Of a stretch of DNA of 64,000 nucleotides, positions 10,980 to 22,205 are shown piece by piece. The position numbers and the translations under genes were made by a program. Location: positions 2,394,294 to 2,458,293 of the forward strand of contig NW_004624801.1 in assembly GCF_000247695.1 (NCBI RefSeq). Reading direction: 5' to 3'. The notes beneath the pieces were generated by a model. It saw only the letters and a program-made list of their open reading frames with translations, searched no databases and had not been told where the DNA came from. The first letter of the stretch is position 1, and the number at the start of each line of letters is the position of its first letter. Source of the DNA: Heterocephalus glaber. Its lineage: Eukaryota; Chordata; Mammalia; Rodentia; Bathyergidae.

Positions 10980-11140
10980 CTTACCCCTTGATGAGCGACT
11001 CGCAGCAATCGCTGGAGCTCCGTTCGCAACAAAACGTCTGAAATTTTCCAGGGGACACGCTGCTCCTGCAGTTGTCTCAGAATCACTTCCTGGGAGAGTG
11101 GTGAGCCGACGAAATAACTGTGGTATTTACCGCTGTTAAT
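10980..11140. other. CpG-dense unassigned patch
   Basis: By eye I count about ten CpG dinucleotides between 10996 and 11132, six of them between 10996 and 11036, against very few in the flanks. A plus-strand open frame of 98 codons (10843-11139) crosses the patch. I recognise no domain in it and see no clear splice-site or start context. It could be a small regulatory element, an unrecognised exon, or a younger insertion that still carries CpGs. It is too short to call a CpG island. Confidence 0.35.
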
Positions 11141-11855
11141 TCACAGCAAGGTGTCCATGAGTAATGTTGTGGTATTAAGGGTGTGGACCAGCTTTTCTTT
11201 ATTGACTCCCTCCTTAGCAGGGTTATAAACTCCAGGAGAGATGTTCTCTCCTGGCTGAAACTTGGCAGCTGGCCTGAGGTTCTTCTTGTGGCTGGTGCTG
11301 GACCTGCCTGCTCATCAGCCTGTTGAGATCTGTCTCTGTTTCTGTGGCAGTCACTGATGGGGCCATGAGATTCTGCAGCACAGAGCCTGGGAAGCCACTC
11401 TTGCTTGGACACTGGTATATGAAGCCTCTAAAGCAAAAAATGGAAAAGCAAGCCTTTCACGCTCTTGAAACACCCAAATCCAAATGAAGTCGCCCCAGAA
11501 GCTGTCAGAAAGCTTCCGTTTCAACTACCTGGCAGGGGCAGGCAGTGGATACGGTGGTTATCAGGTAGAAGATGGGCACCAAAGTGCCAAACCAAGGGCA
11601 AATCTGTAATTCTCTGGCTCAAGAATCAACATTCCTACAAAAGTCCTCAGAAGTTGCTTCAGATGAGAGGATGCATTCAGCAGGGAGTTGGGGGGGGTGC
11701 GTCTTTTATTCAGATTAAATGTGGAAATAGTTCCACCATTTGGTTTCTCATCCCTTGAGTGTTTGTAACATCCCACTGTGTTTTGCACTTTCTGTGTCCT
11801 ATTGCCCTTTTAAAGACATATCCCACTTTACTTTCCCTCTTTCCTTCCGCCAATC
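11141..11855. other. Unassigned non-coding sequence
   Basis: I recognise no gene or repeat. A G8 run (GTTGGGGGGGGTGC) sits near 11688-11700. Confidence 0.5.
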
Positions 11856-11995
11856 CCTTGAAGTAGGCAATGGGTGGTATCATCACTCCAATTTTACAAA
11901 GGCATTGAGGCTTGGAAAATTCAAATGACTTTCCCAGATTCCCATGACAGTGCCCAGGCTCCAACTGAAATATTCTGACGCCAAGCCAAATAGTA
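11856..11995 (-). mobile_element. MIR remnant (reverse strand)
   Basis: 'CTCCAATTTTACAAAGGCAT' followed by TTGAGGCTTGGAAAATTC and CCCAGGCTCCAACTGAAAT reproduces the reversed MIR core and the end of its tRNA-related part. Confidence 0.6.
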
Positions 11996-13320
11996 AGATT
12001 TTCCACCCTAACATGTTCTAGAAAAAATAAGAGTCAGCATTTTCTTCCCATCTGGTCCCACATCGTGAAAGCTGGCCATGGGTGGTTGGTAATGAATTAT
12101 AAAATTCCCTCTGGGAAGGGACATGTTGCTAGATGAGCAGAGATGCCCCTCTACGCACACCTGGAGAACTTTGGTTCAGCTTGGCGTGGGTTTCTGATGT
12201 CTGGTGACCCATGATGAAGGGCCCTTCTGAACTCTCACTCAGAAGTATAGATCAGAGAAAGAGAAACAAGGAGGGATGACTCTTAAGATTGTTGCCAGAC
12301 CCCTGCACCTCAATCAGACAAGAGCAAACAAGAGCAGAGGCTCCTCATCCTCCCAGGTCCTCAGAAGGCAATAACACAAGAGAAACCAATAAACTAGTAA
12401 TCCATTACCTGGAGATTTTAATTAGCCATGAGGACCAGACCCAGCAGGAACTCCTCCCTAGAAATTCTCCCAGTTCTAACTACCTGGCAGGGACATTCCC
12501 TCCTATCTGGAAATGTTTTCAAGAAGCTGCAAATAACCAGCTCAACCTGTCCCATTCTCAAAGATAAAGGAAGGAAACTTTGGGCTAAGCACCCAAGCCC
12601 AGTTAGTGACTCCAGTGGAGCTTAGAGATTCATGGAAAATGGGGAGGACCTTGGTCACAGTTGCCCCTGAGGGCTTACCAAATCTTAGTGAACCACACAG
12701 AAGCAAAAGACCTAGAAAGACCCTTAATTTTCATTCTTGGAGATGGAATGGCTCCTCTTGATTAAACATCTGAACAAAATTACACTAAAACAGAGTGTGT
12801 AAAGAGACATGTACTTTTCATTTAGAGATAAATTAATATGGTTTGTTTTGTGTCAGCTTCCCCAGCCTTTGCAGAGTGGCTTTGGTTTTACACTCATACT
12901 ATGAAGCCCTCTGTCACATATTAGCTGTGAAATGGAAAAGAAAAGAAGGAATGATAAGGGAATGCAGTATGAATACAAAGGATACCGCGTGGAAACGTCA
13001 AGCAGGAATAGCTTGCAGGGGGCGTGGACCTTGGTTCTTAGAGCCCTACCCACCACTGAGGGGTGGAAGCAATCTCAAAATTAGCATTTATATCTCCCAT
13101 GTTCACATCTCTCCACACTTTCTCCTATCCCGGCTATGCACAGGGAGGTGGAGCAGTAGGTTCTCACTCCACAACTGTTGGAGGCATTCACAAGGTATGG
13201 GAAACAGACACCTCTCCTTGACCCAGAATCTTCTGCTTTTCTGATCATTCCCAAGTAATTTTGATATAGGGGGAAGAGATGCAACTCCCAAACCTGCTAG
13301 ATATCTGAAATGACAGTTCG
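11996..13320. other. Unassigned non-coding sequence
   Basis: The longest open frame is 133 codons (12843-13244, plus strand). It has no recognisable domain and no homology I can recall. I see no repeat family with confidence. Confidence 0.45.
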
Positions 13321-13925
13321 TGTTCCCTAAGACTGAAGAATGAATTCTAGAAACAACGGAGGTTAAGAGTAGGAAAAATTTATTGAAAGACAGCTTCTGT
13401 CTAAGAGAGACAGAAAGTGGGTTGTCCACCCACTCCACTTTTCAAAGATGTTTTATACAGCAAAGCCATCTGGTGAGGCGGGCACAAAGTGGGACAAAAC
13501 TATAAGACCCAATGGAAATTTACAAGGTGGGCATAAGGTGGGACAAAACCATGACCAACTGATAAGATTACAAATACAGTCACCCAGGTAATATTGATTA
13601 AATGGGGATCAAATGGGAAAACAAGTCACACACAAGGAATTTCCCATTTAGAATATCAACCACTGCTATCTATCTCCCGGGGAAGTAGTGCCTCCTCTTT
13701 TTATAATGCTAACCAGTGAATGTGCCTCAACTGTTCTCCCTGTTGGCTCCTTGCTGTGTTGGCTCCTGGAGGGCTGGCATCTTGAGGACTGGGGCCTTGA
13801 GGAGGGGCCTTGAGGGAGGCCCCGTCTAACTGCCTACAAGTTATCTAATTAACTTACCTATTTACAATAATTTTCTAGAACATTAGCATCTTTTTCCTAC
13901 CCAGTCAGGACAACCTCAAAAAACA
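13321..13925 (-). mobile_element. Solo endogenous retrovirus LTR (reverse strand)
   Basis: The block starts with TG (13321) and ends with CA (13925), and reversed it keeps TG...CA ends. On the minus strand there is a TATA-like element, ATTATAAAAA (13698-13707), and about 320 bases further on an AATAAA signal (13379-13384), the spacing expected of an LTR promoter and polyadenylation site. Two imperfect direct repeats around GTGGGACAAAAC lie at about 13477-13500 and 13525-13550, as often found in U3 or R. There are no gag, pol or env remnants alongside. I found no matching 4-6 bp target-site duplication, so the boundaries may be off by a few bases. The family is not identified. Confidence 0.6.
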
Positions 13926-14939
13926 AGGTGGTGGTTGGGAGAACTTCACCTTATAACACCTTCTACCACACCTAGGTAAAGAGAAGCAGAGGTCCAGTTT
14001 GCATTCAACTTTATTTGGCAGAAGACTGCCACTGACTTACATTTTACCTAAGAAACAAGCGCTCTGTGTCAAAGCCAACATCACTATTATTTTCTTAGAG
14101 ATATCTCATCTGGTCTTACAGGAGGAAACCACCTTCCTCCTATGAATGTGGCTTAGCCTTTGTTCCTTTGAAAGCAACCACCCTAGAATTGTTGTAGTAA
14201 AATGTACTTGATTTTTTCTCAGAGACTTTTATATAATGAGTATATGATAAATGGATGAGACTTATCTATCAGGAGTGGGTGGTAACCATTAGTACTAGAC
14301 AATGCAGACCTAATCTCTCCATTGTTTACCTCCCCGTAAAATTGTGATTCAGTGATTGCATTACAGGGTCTTCCCTCTATGAACAAAACTTGCCTTGAAC
14401 TCATGATGACATGAAATTTAAGTAAAGTTCGTAACTAAAGGAGCCCTGGATGTGTCACCTATTGTGTGATATGTATTACATTGCTGCAAGTGACAACAGA
14501 AAAGGAAGAAGGATTTTAACTGGCAAGGTCAACTACTCACAGAACTTGATGGAAAAAGTGGCTTCCTCTGTACAAGATGACTGCTCTTCTCAACTGAGTT
14601 CGCACATGTGGGAATGATGTGCATTTTTTTCATAAAGGGGGAAGATGGCTTAGCCAGACAAATCATTCAAATAAACCCTGTGATTAGTGGGTGACAGATC
14701 ATTCTCACATCTATAAACAGGTATGAATAGGTTACACAAAATAAGCCGTCCAATAGATTGGACTTTTCAATCAACCACAAAATATTATAGCTAAAGGGGA
14801 AAACCTATGGGAATTTAATACTTCCCTTTGAAGAGCTCCACCAATGAAAGTGAAGCTTGCAAGACAAATAACTATCCCATCATTTTAATGATATATTTGT
14901 TATTTGGAAGCCCTTTCACGTCTCTTATTTTTTCCCTTC
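13926..14939. other. Unassigned non-coding sequence
   Basis: This is mixed AT-rich sequence with no gene or named repeat. Confidence 0.5.
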
Positions 14940-15070
14940 GCAATCTGTGAGACTCAGGTGAGGGTTTCATTATCTTCACATTTCAAGTGGCAAATTGAAC
15001 TGTAAGGTTAAGTGACTCTTTTATTGTCACATACATCATTGAAGGTATGTCCAGAATTCCAATCCCTGTC
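14940..15070 (-). mobile_element. Possible MIR remnant (reverse strand)
   Basis: TCATTATCTTCACATTTCAAG followed by AACTGTAAGGTTAAGTGACT resembles the reversed MIR core. It is heavily eroded. Confidence 0.4.
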
Positions 15071-16074
15071 ACTGAATCTGGAGTTTGTCCTCTCCTCTCA
15101 GAGCATAAGGTCTTTTTTAGCTCATGCCACCATGCCTATTTCTTCTGCAATGAGAATAAATGCCCTTCACAAACTATGGTAAGGGAATTACTAACCTGGA
15201 ATTTCCCTGGCCTCCTGACCCTAAGGCATCCTTATAGATGCTGACAAGCATTTGCCAGGAGGAATGAAAAGGAGAGATGCCCATATCCCCCTTTTCTCTT
15301 TCCTCATGTCATGTAGTTATTGTTCTGTGGTGTAAGTATTTCGTCTCTGCTGTATCAGGTAACAGGCTTAGACAGGTTAGTAGAGCATCAGATTTCAGAC
15401 TCAACTTTTTCACTTCTCTTTTCAGCACGTAGGCTTGTGAATTGACACCAAGACAGGAAGAGGGAAAGTTATAGAAGCAAAAGGCAAGATTAAAAGCTGG
15501 TAGACAACACAGAGAGCCAGAGGGGGAGCCAAGAAGCACAGAGGGAGAGACCCCAGGGATCAGATGCAACTCATCGAATAACACGATGTTATGTAAGCAC
15601 GTCATTGGTTGCCCTTAGGTAGTCTGAAAGAGGGAGAGATGGGGGTGGGAGATGTTCAGATAGAAATTACTCATGATGAGAGTAAAAGAAAAAGAAGTCT
15701 TATTAAAGGTGGCAGAGTCAGTGCTGTCTGCTGAAGCTTCCTTGATGCGAAATAGGTAGCATAAATATAATTGGCTTGAGCTGTGACAAGGGAGTGTTAA
15801 GAAAAAAGTTGCAAAAATGTTGCCAAGGGAGATGCTTCACCAATAGTGAAGCTGATAAAAAATGAAAGCAAATGAGAATTCTAAATCTGTTGATTGTCTA
15901 GATAAAAGGATGCGATGGCCTCTGATGGTCCTCTTCAATTCTAGAAATCACAATTGCCATGCACAGGAGATGACCTCCTCACAGCCCTCGAATCCTATAG
16001 TAAGATGATGTTAAAAGCTGAAAGGATCTGCTGACTGCCAAGTTCAGTGTCCTCAGTATGACGAGGAAGAAGAG
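15071..16074. other. Unassigned non-coding sequence
   Basis: Nothing recognised as gene or repeat. Confidence 0.5.
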
Positions 16075-16270
16075 CACTGAATTGGGAATCAGAAACTTGG
16101 GTTTAGTTCCTGAATCTGTCTTTCACCTGCAGCACGACTGGGGGCAAACCGGTCAGTCTGTGAGCCCTGATTTCTCTGGTGCCTAAGACACATATGATAA
16201 ACTCGGTGCACAGAGTTGTAGTGAGCATTATGCACATAGAATATCAGCCAAACCATCCTGTGCCAGAAGG
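16075..16270 (+). mobile_element. MIR SINE remnant
   Basis: 'GGAATCAGAAACTTGGGTTT' is followed by a degraded CTGATTTCTCTGGTGCC block and GTTGTAGTGAGCATTATGCAC, the normal order of MIR segments. Confidence 0.6.
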
Positions 16271-16565
16271 TGCTTTGTCAGTGGCAGCACAATTCACACG
16301 AGAGTGCTGAGACCCAGGGGGTGAAATGATGTTCCAATGGTTAAATAGCAAGACCAGGACTTGGATCTCACAGCTAATGCTCCTTGCTAGTTGAGATCAC
16401 AATGATTTGAGGATGTTTATAAATGTTGAAATGTGGTGATTTACTGAGGTTCTCCCATTTATTCTCTAGAATGAACCATGGACATACCCCAACTCAATTG
16501 CCAAAGCCTTTGTTTCCTCCCCACTCATCCTCAGAGTGCAGAGAAAGCACTCCCTCCCGGAGACC
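16271..16565. other. Unassigned non-coding sequence
   Basis: No gene or repeat is recognised between the MIR and the composite retroposon. Confidence 0.45.
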
Positions 16566-17147
16566 AATATGGCAGCTTCATGGGCCAGGGATTTAGCTCA
16601 GAGGTTCCAGCACCTGCGGCGGAAGCGCAAGGTCCCGAGTTCAATCCCCAGTACCAAAACCAAACAAACAAAAACAAAAAACTACCTGTTTCTGAGTGGT
16701 TGCTTACCACCTTTAATTTCAATAGGGCATCTATTACGTCTTGACTATTATAGGCAAAGAATTAATCTTTCAGAGTTTCAAGGTCTACATTCTATATTCA
16801 GAAATGAAATTACTGCTTCAAATCATTGTGCTGATGAAAAGAAAGTGCCCAAGAAAGGCTTATTTTGGGTTAAGCATGTAATACATGCTGGATGCTGTTA
16901 GTCTCATTGTTATTCTCATTCTGTGCTAAACTTGGGGTATTCCAAAATAATGTCGTTGGGTCTTTGTAAATAGGGAAGGGTGGAAGGGGTGAACTGAGGG
17001 CAGGGGAATGGGGAGAAAATAAGCACCAAGATACATCATGTAAAGGTACAAGATCCCAATGATAAATGTAACTGTATTGTATACCTACAATGTACCAATA
17101 AACAATAAAAAAAATAAATTAAAGAAAAGAAAATATGGCAGCTTCAT
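16566..17147 (+). mobile_element. Composite SINE/L1-like retroposon with 16-bp TSD
   Basis: A perfect 16-bp repeat (AATATGGCAGCTTCAT) lies at 16566-16581 and 17132-17147, bounding one insertion event of about 550 bp. The insert opens with an ID-type SINE (16582-16682; A-box TAGCTCAGAGG, B-box GAGTTCAATCCC, A-rich tail). It continues through about 250 bp of unassigned sequence and ends in an L1-like 3' end: a G-rich polypurine tract (about 16972-17020) and an ACCAATAAACAATAAAAAA tail. Possible origins are a template switch during target-primed reverse transcription, a SINE with 3' transduction of an L1 end, or a later SINE insertion exactly at the 5' edge of a truncated L1. Confidence 0.7.
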
Positions 17148-17840
17148 AGTGGGCTGTGGGAATCTCCCTTTCACCTGCAGCTGTGAAGACACAGCCACGG
17201 GCAGCATGGGAAGGCATCCCAGTATGCTTGTTGACAGCACACCACCTTGGGTACCAGGTCAGACTGAACTTTTCTGGGTGTGGACAACCGCTCTGGGCCC
17301 CAGAGCTTGATACCAGCTTAGGCGAGGGATGGGGTCCAGTCACACTCACAGGGTGTCTCTTTCTGTGCTCCTCAGGAGACTGCCAGTGTTGCTGAGAAGG
17401 CTATAAATCCACCCACTGGATGAGCCCCAGCAATCTGCCTAACCATGCTGGGAAATAGCACATCCGGCCCTTGACGGCACTCATGACTGCTTGGCTGAGA
17501 AGTGGTATTTTAAATAAAGAGAGAAAAAACGCCCTATTATTTTACTCTGATAATTGACAACAAGTTTCTCATGAGTAATTTTATAGCACTCAGGGTGTGC
17601 CGGAGTTTGATTTAACTTCTCTTTACAGGAGCCTCGTACTTGCAGTACAAACATTTATTTTGAATTGGATGAAATATGCTGCAGAAATCCACATGAATAT
17701 TTAAAATCCTGTTCCTATGCCCCACACATTGAAGGTCTTTTTCTCAGCGCCTTCTTTCAAAGTCCCATTGTGGAAGAAGAAAACACCTTGTATTTGGGAT
17801 CCTAAAAGATCTTAACTAATTTCAACTACAGAATACTTTT
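17148..17840. other. Unassigned non-coding sequence
   Basis: The segment near 17405-17465 resembles 18551-18612 (see findings). Positions 17500-17720 are AT-rich with no repeat I can name. Confidence 0.45.
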
Positions 17841-17908
17841 TCCTCCCCCTCCCCCTCCTCCTCCTCCTCCTCCTCCTCCTTCTCCTCCTCCTGCTTCTTC
17901 CTCTCCCA
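17841..17908 (+). repeat. (TCC)n polypyrimidine microsatellite
   Basis: TCC/CTCC units run almost unbroken, with a few TTC and GCT variants. The strand bias could form triplex DNA. The glycine-rich open frame read from the other strand is an artefact of this tract. Confidence 0.95.
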
Positions 17909-18181
17909 ATTTTAAAACCAAAAAGTGATTCACAAAGTGGAATCTGCAGAAAATTAGTTCCTTAAAATACGGTAGTCTTTTAAAAGAATGGGGAGAAGTT
18001 TCTGTCATCAAATGTAGTTGGGAAATCTGCTTATCCAATACTGGCTTTAGCAATTCACAGCGTGCATTAACACGGTAAAGTCTCAGAGGCATTCTACAGG
18101 ATAGAGCCAGCTCATGACTGTTTCAAACAGACTTTCCCAGAGTAAGTAGCAGACAGGGTTTCTCCATGGAAATCGCACCCC

Positions 18182-18183
<2 letters not shown>
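17909..18183. other. Unassigned non-coding sequence
   Basis: No gene or repeat is recognised between the two microsatellites. Confidence 0.45.

Positions 18184-18236
<53 letters not shown>
18184..18236 (+). repeat. (CA)n microsatellite
   Basis: An uninterrupted AC dinucleotide run of 53 bases, likely to vary in length between individuals. Confidence 0.98.
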
Positions 18237-18240
<4 letters not shown>

Positions 18241-19020
18241 TTATGCCTCCCTAATGTAACAAGGAAATCTGATCCCACAGAGCTAGACTCTTGAGGAACA
18301 TGTTTTGAGAAAACCCGAGAGAAAAGAGAAGGAAGGAGACACTGTCACCATCCAACAGGAAGTCATGTTCTACTGCACTCTGGCCTTCCCACTCTCATTA
18401 TCCATTCAACAAAAATTTCCTGAGTATTCAATAGGAATGATGAGCGGTGACAGATGCAAAGATTAATCATCTGATACAGCACTGTCAAAGAGAACATAAT
18501 GGATGGGCCTTCGAAGAGACCGCCTGCATCACCCTGAATGCTAGCCATGCCATCAGTCCACCCACTTGGAAGACCCCAGCAGCCTGGCTAACCCTCCTGA
18601 GAAACAGCACCCTGTGGTGGGATTGTCTTTGGCTACTTAGATGAGGAAACTGGAACAGAGAGAATAGTATCACTGGTCTCTGAACGTGGAACATATTCAT
18701 ACCCCTTGCACCTTGAAGTCCTGTAACTGGGAGCATGAACATGAGCTGGAACAAACTTTTAGCTTAGAGAAGGAAAAACTGCTCTATGTACAAGTGCTCT
18801 GAGGCAGAGACATATGCAAACCAAATGAAGGTTTCAAATCCCATGACTTTTAGGGGAGAGGTACAAATGAAAATTGTGTCATTCCAGGAAAGATATCAAA
18901 CAGGAAATTTGAGAAGCAAGATGTCCTGCAATGACTGTAATGTCCTGGTCTCTGTACCTGGAGGAAAGAAGCACAGGGGAATGATATTTGTGGGTACTTG
19001 TTACTGCCATGGGCATCCCT
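18237..19020. other. Unassigned sequence with possible L2 scrap
   Basis: 'CATTCAACAAAAATTTCCTG' near 18403 looks like the reversed L2 tail, but the match is short. Nothing else is recognised. Confidence 0.4.
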
Positions 19021-19068
19021 GAAGGACTTTGGATTTCAGATTTTCAGATTAAGAATGCTTAACTGGTA
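19021..19068 (+). mobile_element. Terminal fragment of a Tigger-like DNA transposon
   Basis: GGATTTCAGATTTTCAGATT followed by AAGAATGCTTAACTGG matches one end of the family represented more fully at 55195-55535. Confidence 0.45.
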
Positions 19069-21065
19069 TTAGTGCAGCAATGTCATCTTTCTTCTCTCCA
19101 GCCACAGGACATCTCACTCACTCTTAGTGCTTTAGTTATGACTTGGGGACAGATGGTTCCCCTATTTGTAACTCAAGTTATAAACTTCTGTCCACGTTTC
19201 GTCCCTCATACTCCAGCTGCCAGTTGGGTATTTTCATTGGTTTCTAAATATGCCTCTGAATCTTGGTATATCCAGGTTATCATTTCTCAAACCAGATTTC
19301 CCTCCTGATATCTGTATTTCACCCCGTAATATTATTTTCCATGATTCCCCATGTCCCAAATTCTCAGGCATTTAATACGGAAAGCATGGAATTTTCCCTT
19401 CTCCTTTCCATTTCCCATAGGCAATAAGTAACTAAGATCTAGTCTTTATTTTTTGAAAGAAATTTATTGGTCCTTTTCCTTTCTGTTTGCTACAAATATG
19501 GAAGACATCCTTGCGGGTAGATTACCACCCTTCCAACTCAAGCCTTTGCTCACTCTCCCTTCCAATCTGTCCATGTGAGTCATATACCACATGGTGCCAT
19601 GGTATAGGCTGATAATGAGACACAAACAGGTGCTCAAGACACTGTATTTTTAGTAAGTCCCCCAGGTAATCATGATGCTCTGCCGTGCTTAGAAACTCTT
19701 ACCCCATCTGCTTTCAGTGGCCACGCAGAGTAAGGTGACTTCAACAATCACAGAATGTGCTGGATCTTGTCCTCCCCTCCTCCTCAGTCACAAGTCAACT
19801 CTCCATCACCTGCTTACCATGTGCCAGCCATTTTCTTTGTGCTTGTCACCAACCATTGAGCAGTGACTGGCAACCTTTTTCAGGAAAGAGGGAACCTCTA
19901 AAATCCTTATCACAAGGTGACATTCCATCTTTCCTGTTAGTAAAAATTACAAATAACAAAAGTGCCTTAAAAATCTCAGTTTGCATGCATATTGTTGCTT
20001 CTATTTATGTGACAATCAGTGGAGATAAATAAATAATTGGCAGAAGAGAGGAAGAAATGAAATGCGTATCTCCCTTAGGCAAAATTGTAGGGAGCAAGTG
20101 CAGAAAAGCTGGGAGGGAGGCTGCCTGTTTAGGGCATGGGCACTTCTCTTTGGTGCGTTGAGACCTATGGTTAATGTCAAACTCAAAATGAAGCAAGTAG
20201 TTTGGCCTCATTTTACATTTTGGAAGAAATGGTGGCATCAGAGACTCTTTCCCCAAGCCATGCTGTTTTGGCCAGGACTTGTTCAAATTCCATCCTCCCC
20301 CACACAGAGCCACGTCCCGGCCTTCTCTCTGCTCTACTCCAGTGTGGTCATCCACCTGCCAGTCAGTCTGGGGAGCTCTGCCTGATCACTCTTGATGCAG
20401 CTGCCCTGACCCTGCCCAGGCCCCAAGAATGAACAACCAACTCAGCTGAGGGGCAGGTGGGGTTACAGCCAGTGAAGTAGCCATAATCCCAGAAAAGGAC
20501 CTTTTATCCAGGAAAAGCCTCTTTCTAGTCATCCTTACAGCTCTTCCCAATCTCTTAATCTCTCACACACAAGAACTTTGCAAAGATTGACCCCGTTGAG
20601 GAATGTGACTCTCTGTGACCCTACAGGAGCAGTTTGGGCCAGGGGAAGGAGAGGCAAGTAGAAGGGTAGGTCAGTGGCGGGAAGGAGGAGAGGACAGCAA
20701 GACAAAGGAGAAAACACTGCGATCTTTCTGTGCAAAGCCTTTGTTCAGCCAGCTGGTGATTTGGTGATCCAGACCTGGCATAATAATGCACTTTATCTGT
20801 ACAGTTTATTACGTGTGTGTCATATGTCTATGTGTATATTACCGACTATAAAATGTACATAATATGTGGCAGAAAGAGACAGTAGAGAGAATGCAAATGC
20901 TTCTTAGTCAGTGAGAGTTTGCTTTGTCACAGGCATTTGAACTGTGATCATCATCTCAAGCCAGGTGGTGATTTTTGTGAAGAGGCCCTTTCATAAAGTA
21001 GAAATAATCTTTAAAATAAAAATAAATAGCTAGGTTAATTCTTGTCTTAAAGAATCTGGACAAAG
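19069..21065. other. Unassigned non-coding sequence
   Basis: Over this 2-kb block I see short open frames up to 116 codons but no domain, no splice structure and no repeat I can name with confidence. Confidence 0.45.
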
Positions 21066-21148
21066 GGCTGGGGATGTAGCTCCGAGGTAGAACGCTTGCC
21101 TAGCATGCACAAGGCCCTGAGTTCAATCCCTAGAACCACAAAAAGGAA
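21066..21148 (+). mobile_element. Classical ID-type SINE
   Basis: This copy carries the common ID sequence. It has GGGCTGGGGATGTAGCTC at the head, an A-box, then 'GTAGAACGCTTGCCTAGCAT' and the B-box GAGTTCAATCCC. It differs in the middle from the copies at 38493 and 42021. The A tail is short (ACCACAAAAAGG). No certain target-site duplication is seen. Confidence 0.85.
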
Positions 21149-21439
21149 GGGAATGAATGATTAGGGGGTAGAGAAAAGAAAGAGAAGAGAAGCTAGAAAG
21201 GCCAGCAATACAACTTTATTGGACATCCAGTGTCAAGTTCACTTTCCGGACATGCAGGGGGGAGGGAGAGATGGGACCAGAAATGACCAGGATATTATTG
21301 AAGGGTGACATTCCTGTGTGTTCACTTCTTGCTTGCAGACCTGCAGGAGCACATTTGCTTACTTTTAGGTTCTCTGAAGCATGTTCTTTATTATTGAAAC
21401 ATCCATGGGTAGCCTTCTGCAACAAGGTAAGTTAAAGAA
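21149..21439. other. Unassigned non-coding sequence
   Basis: Nothing recognised. Confidence 0.45.
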
Positions 21440-21560
21440 GCTTCAGGGCCAGGCAAACCTGCATTCAGATCTTCCTTGTCTCTGCACCTTGGGATGGTGT
21501 GAAGTGTTATGGGTCTCAGTCAATTCATTTGGAAATGGGGTGGCGTCTGAGGGTTCCGTC
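21440..21560 (+). mobile_element. Probable MIR remnant
   Basis: GCAAACCTGCATTCAGATCTT, TCTCTGCACCTTGGGATGGTG and GGTCTCAGTCAATTCATTTGG follow MIR order with heavy divergence. Confidence 0.5.
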
Positions 21561-22087
21561 AAGTTGGGCACAGACTAAACCCCACACATTGCACAGAGCA
21601 GAGCAGCAGCTTCGTCTTTTCCAAGTACGCAATTGGGGGGATTCCCCCCAGCCTCTAAGACAGTCCTTCTGACTGCTGCAAAATAGGTAGGACTCTAACA
21701 ATGCTGGGAGACCAGTTGTCAAAGGAGATAGAGGAGATCTGCTCTCTCTGACAGCCTTTGGAGGCTGTGGTAAACCCCTGCGCGGGGTCCCTGAAAGGAC
21801 AACATGTTCTAATCAAACTACTGCAAAGCCCCAGACGCTATTCAGTATCTTAGTAATATCATCATCTTAAAGAGGGAGATTTCCAGATGTCATCAATATT
21901 AGTAATGTATATTTCTCCCCAAAAAAGGGGGATACATGTACAAAGCATCTTCAGGAACATTCATTGCCTCCGAGCGAAACTGATATTTGAAGAATGTAGT
22001 TTAGAGCCCTGGATTCCTGTGAGACTAACTCTGTGCTCTCTCCCAGACTAAGAGTCACTTCCTGGTCACCCTAAGTTGGGTGTCTGA
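21561..22087. other. Unassigned non-coding sequence
   Basis: A near-palindromic 'GGGGGGATTCCCCCC' lies near 21635-21649. No gene or named repeat is recognised. Confidence 0.45.
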
Positions 22088-22205
22088 AGCCATTCATGTA
22101 CCCCTTCATTCACTCATTCACCCACTTGGTAACTGGTGTTTTGTTCTAAGAACCCCACTGGGGGGTTATGATACATACAGAGAAGTAAGAGAAAAGTGTC
22201 TCTGC
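22088..22205 (-). mobile_element. L2 3'-end remnant (reverse strand)
   Basis: CCTTCATTCACTCATTCACCC followed by GTTCTAAGAACCCCACTGGG and a CAGAGAAGTAAGAGAAAAGTG block resembles reversed L2 3'-end order. Confidence 0.4.

Noticed and set aside
17826..18092. Glycine/glutamate-rich protein on the minus strand
   Set aside because: The low-complexity stretch is the translated (TCC)n microsatellite, and the rest has no domain.
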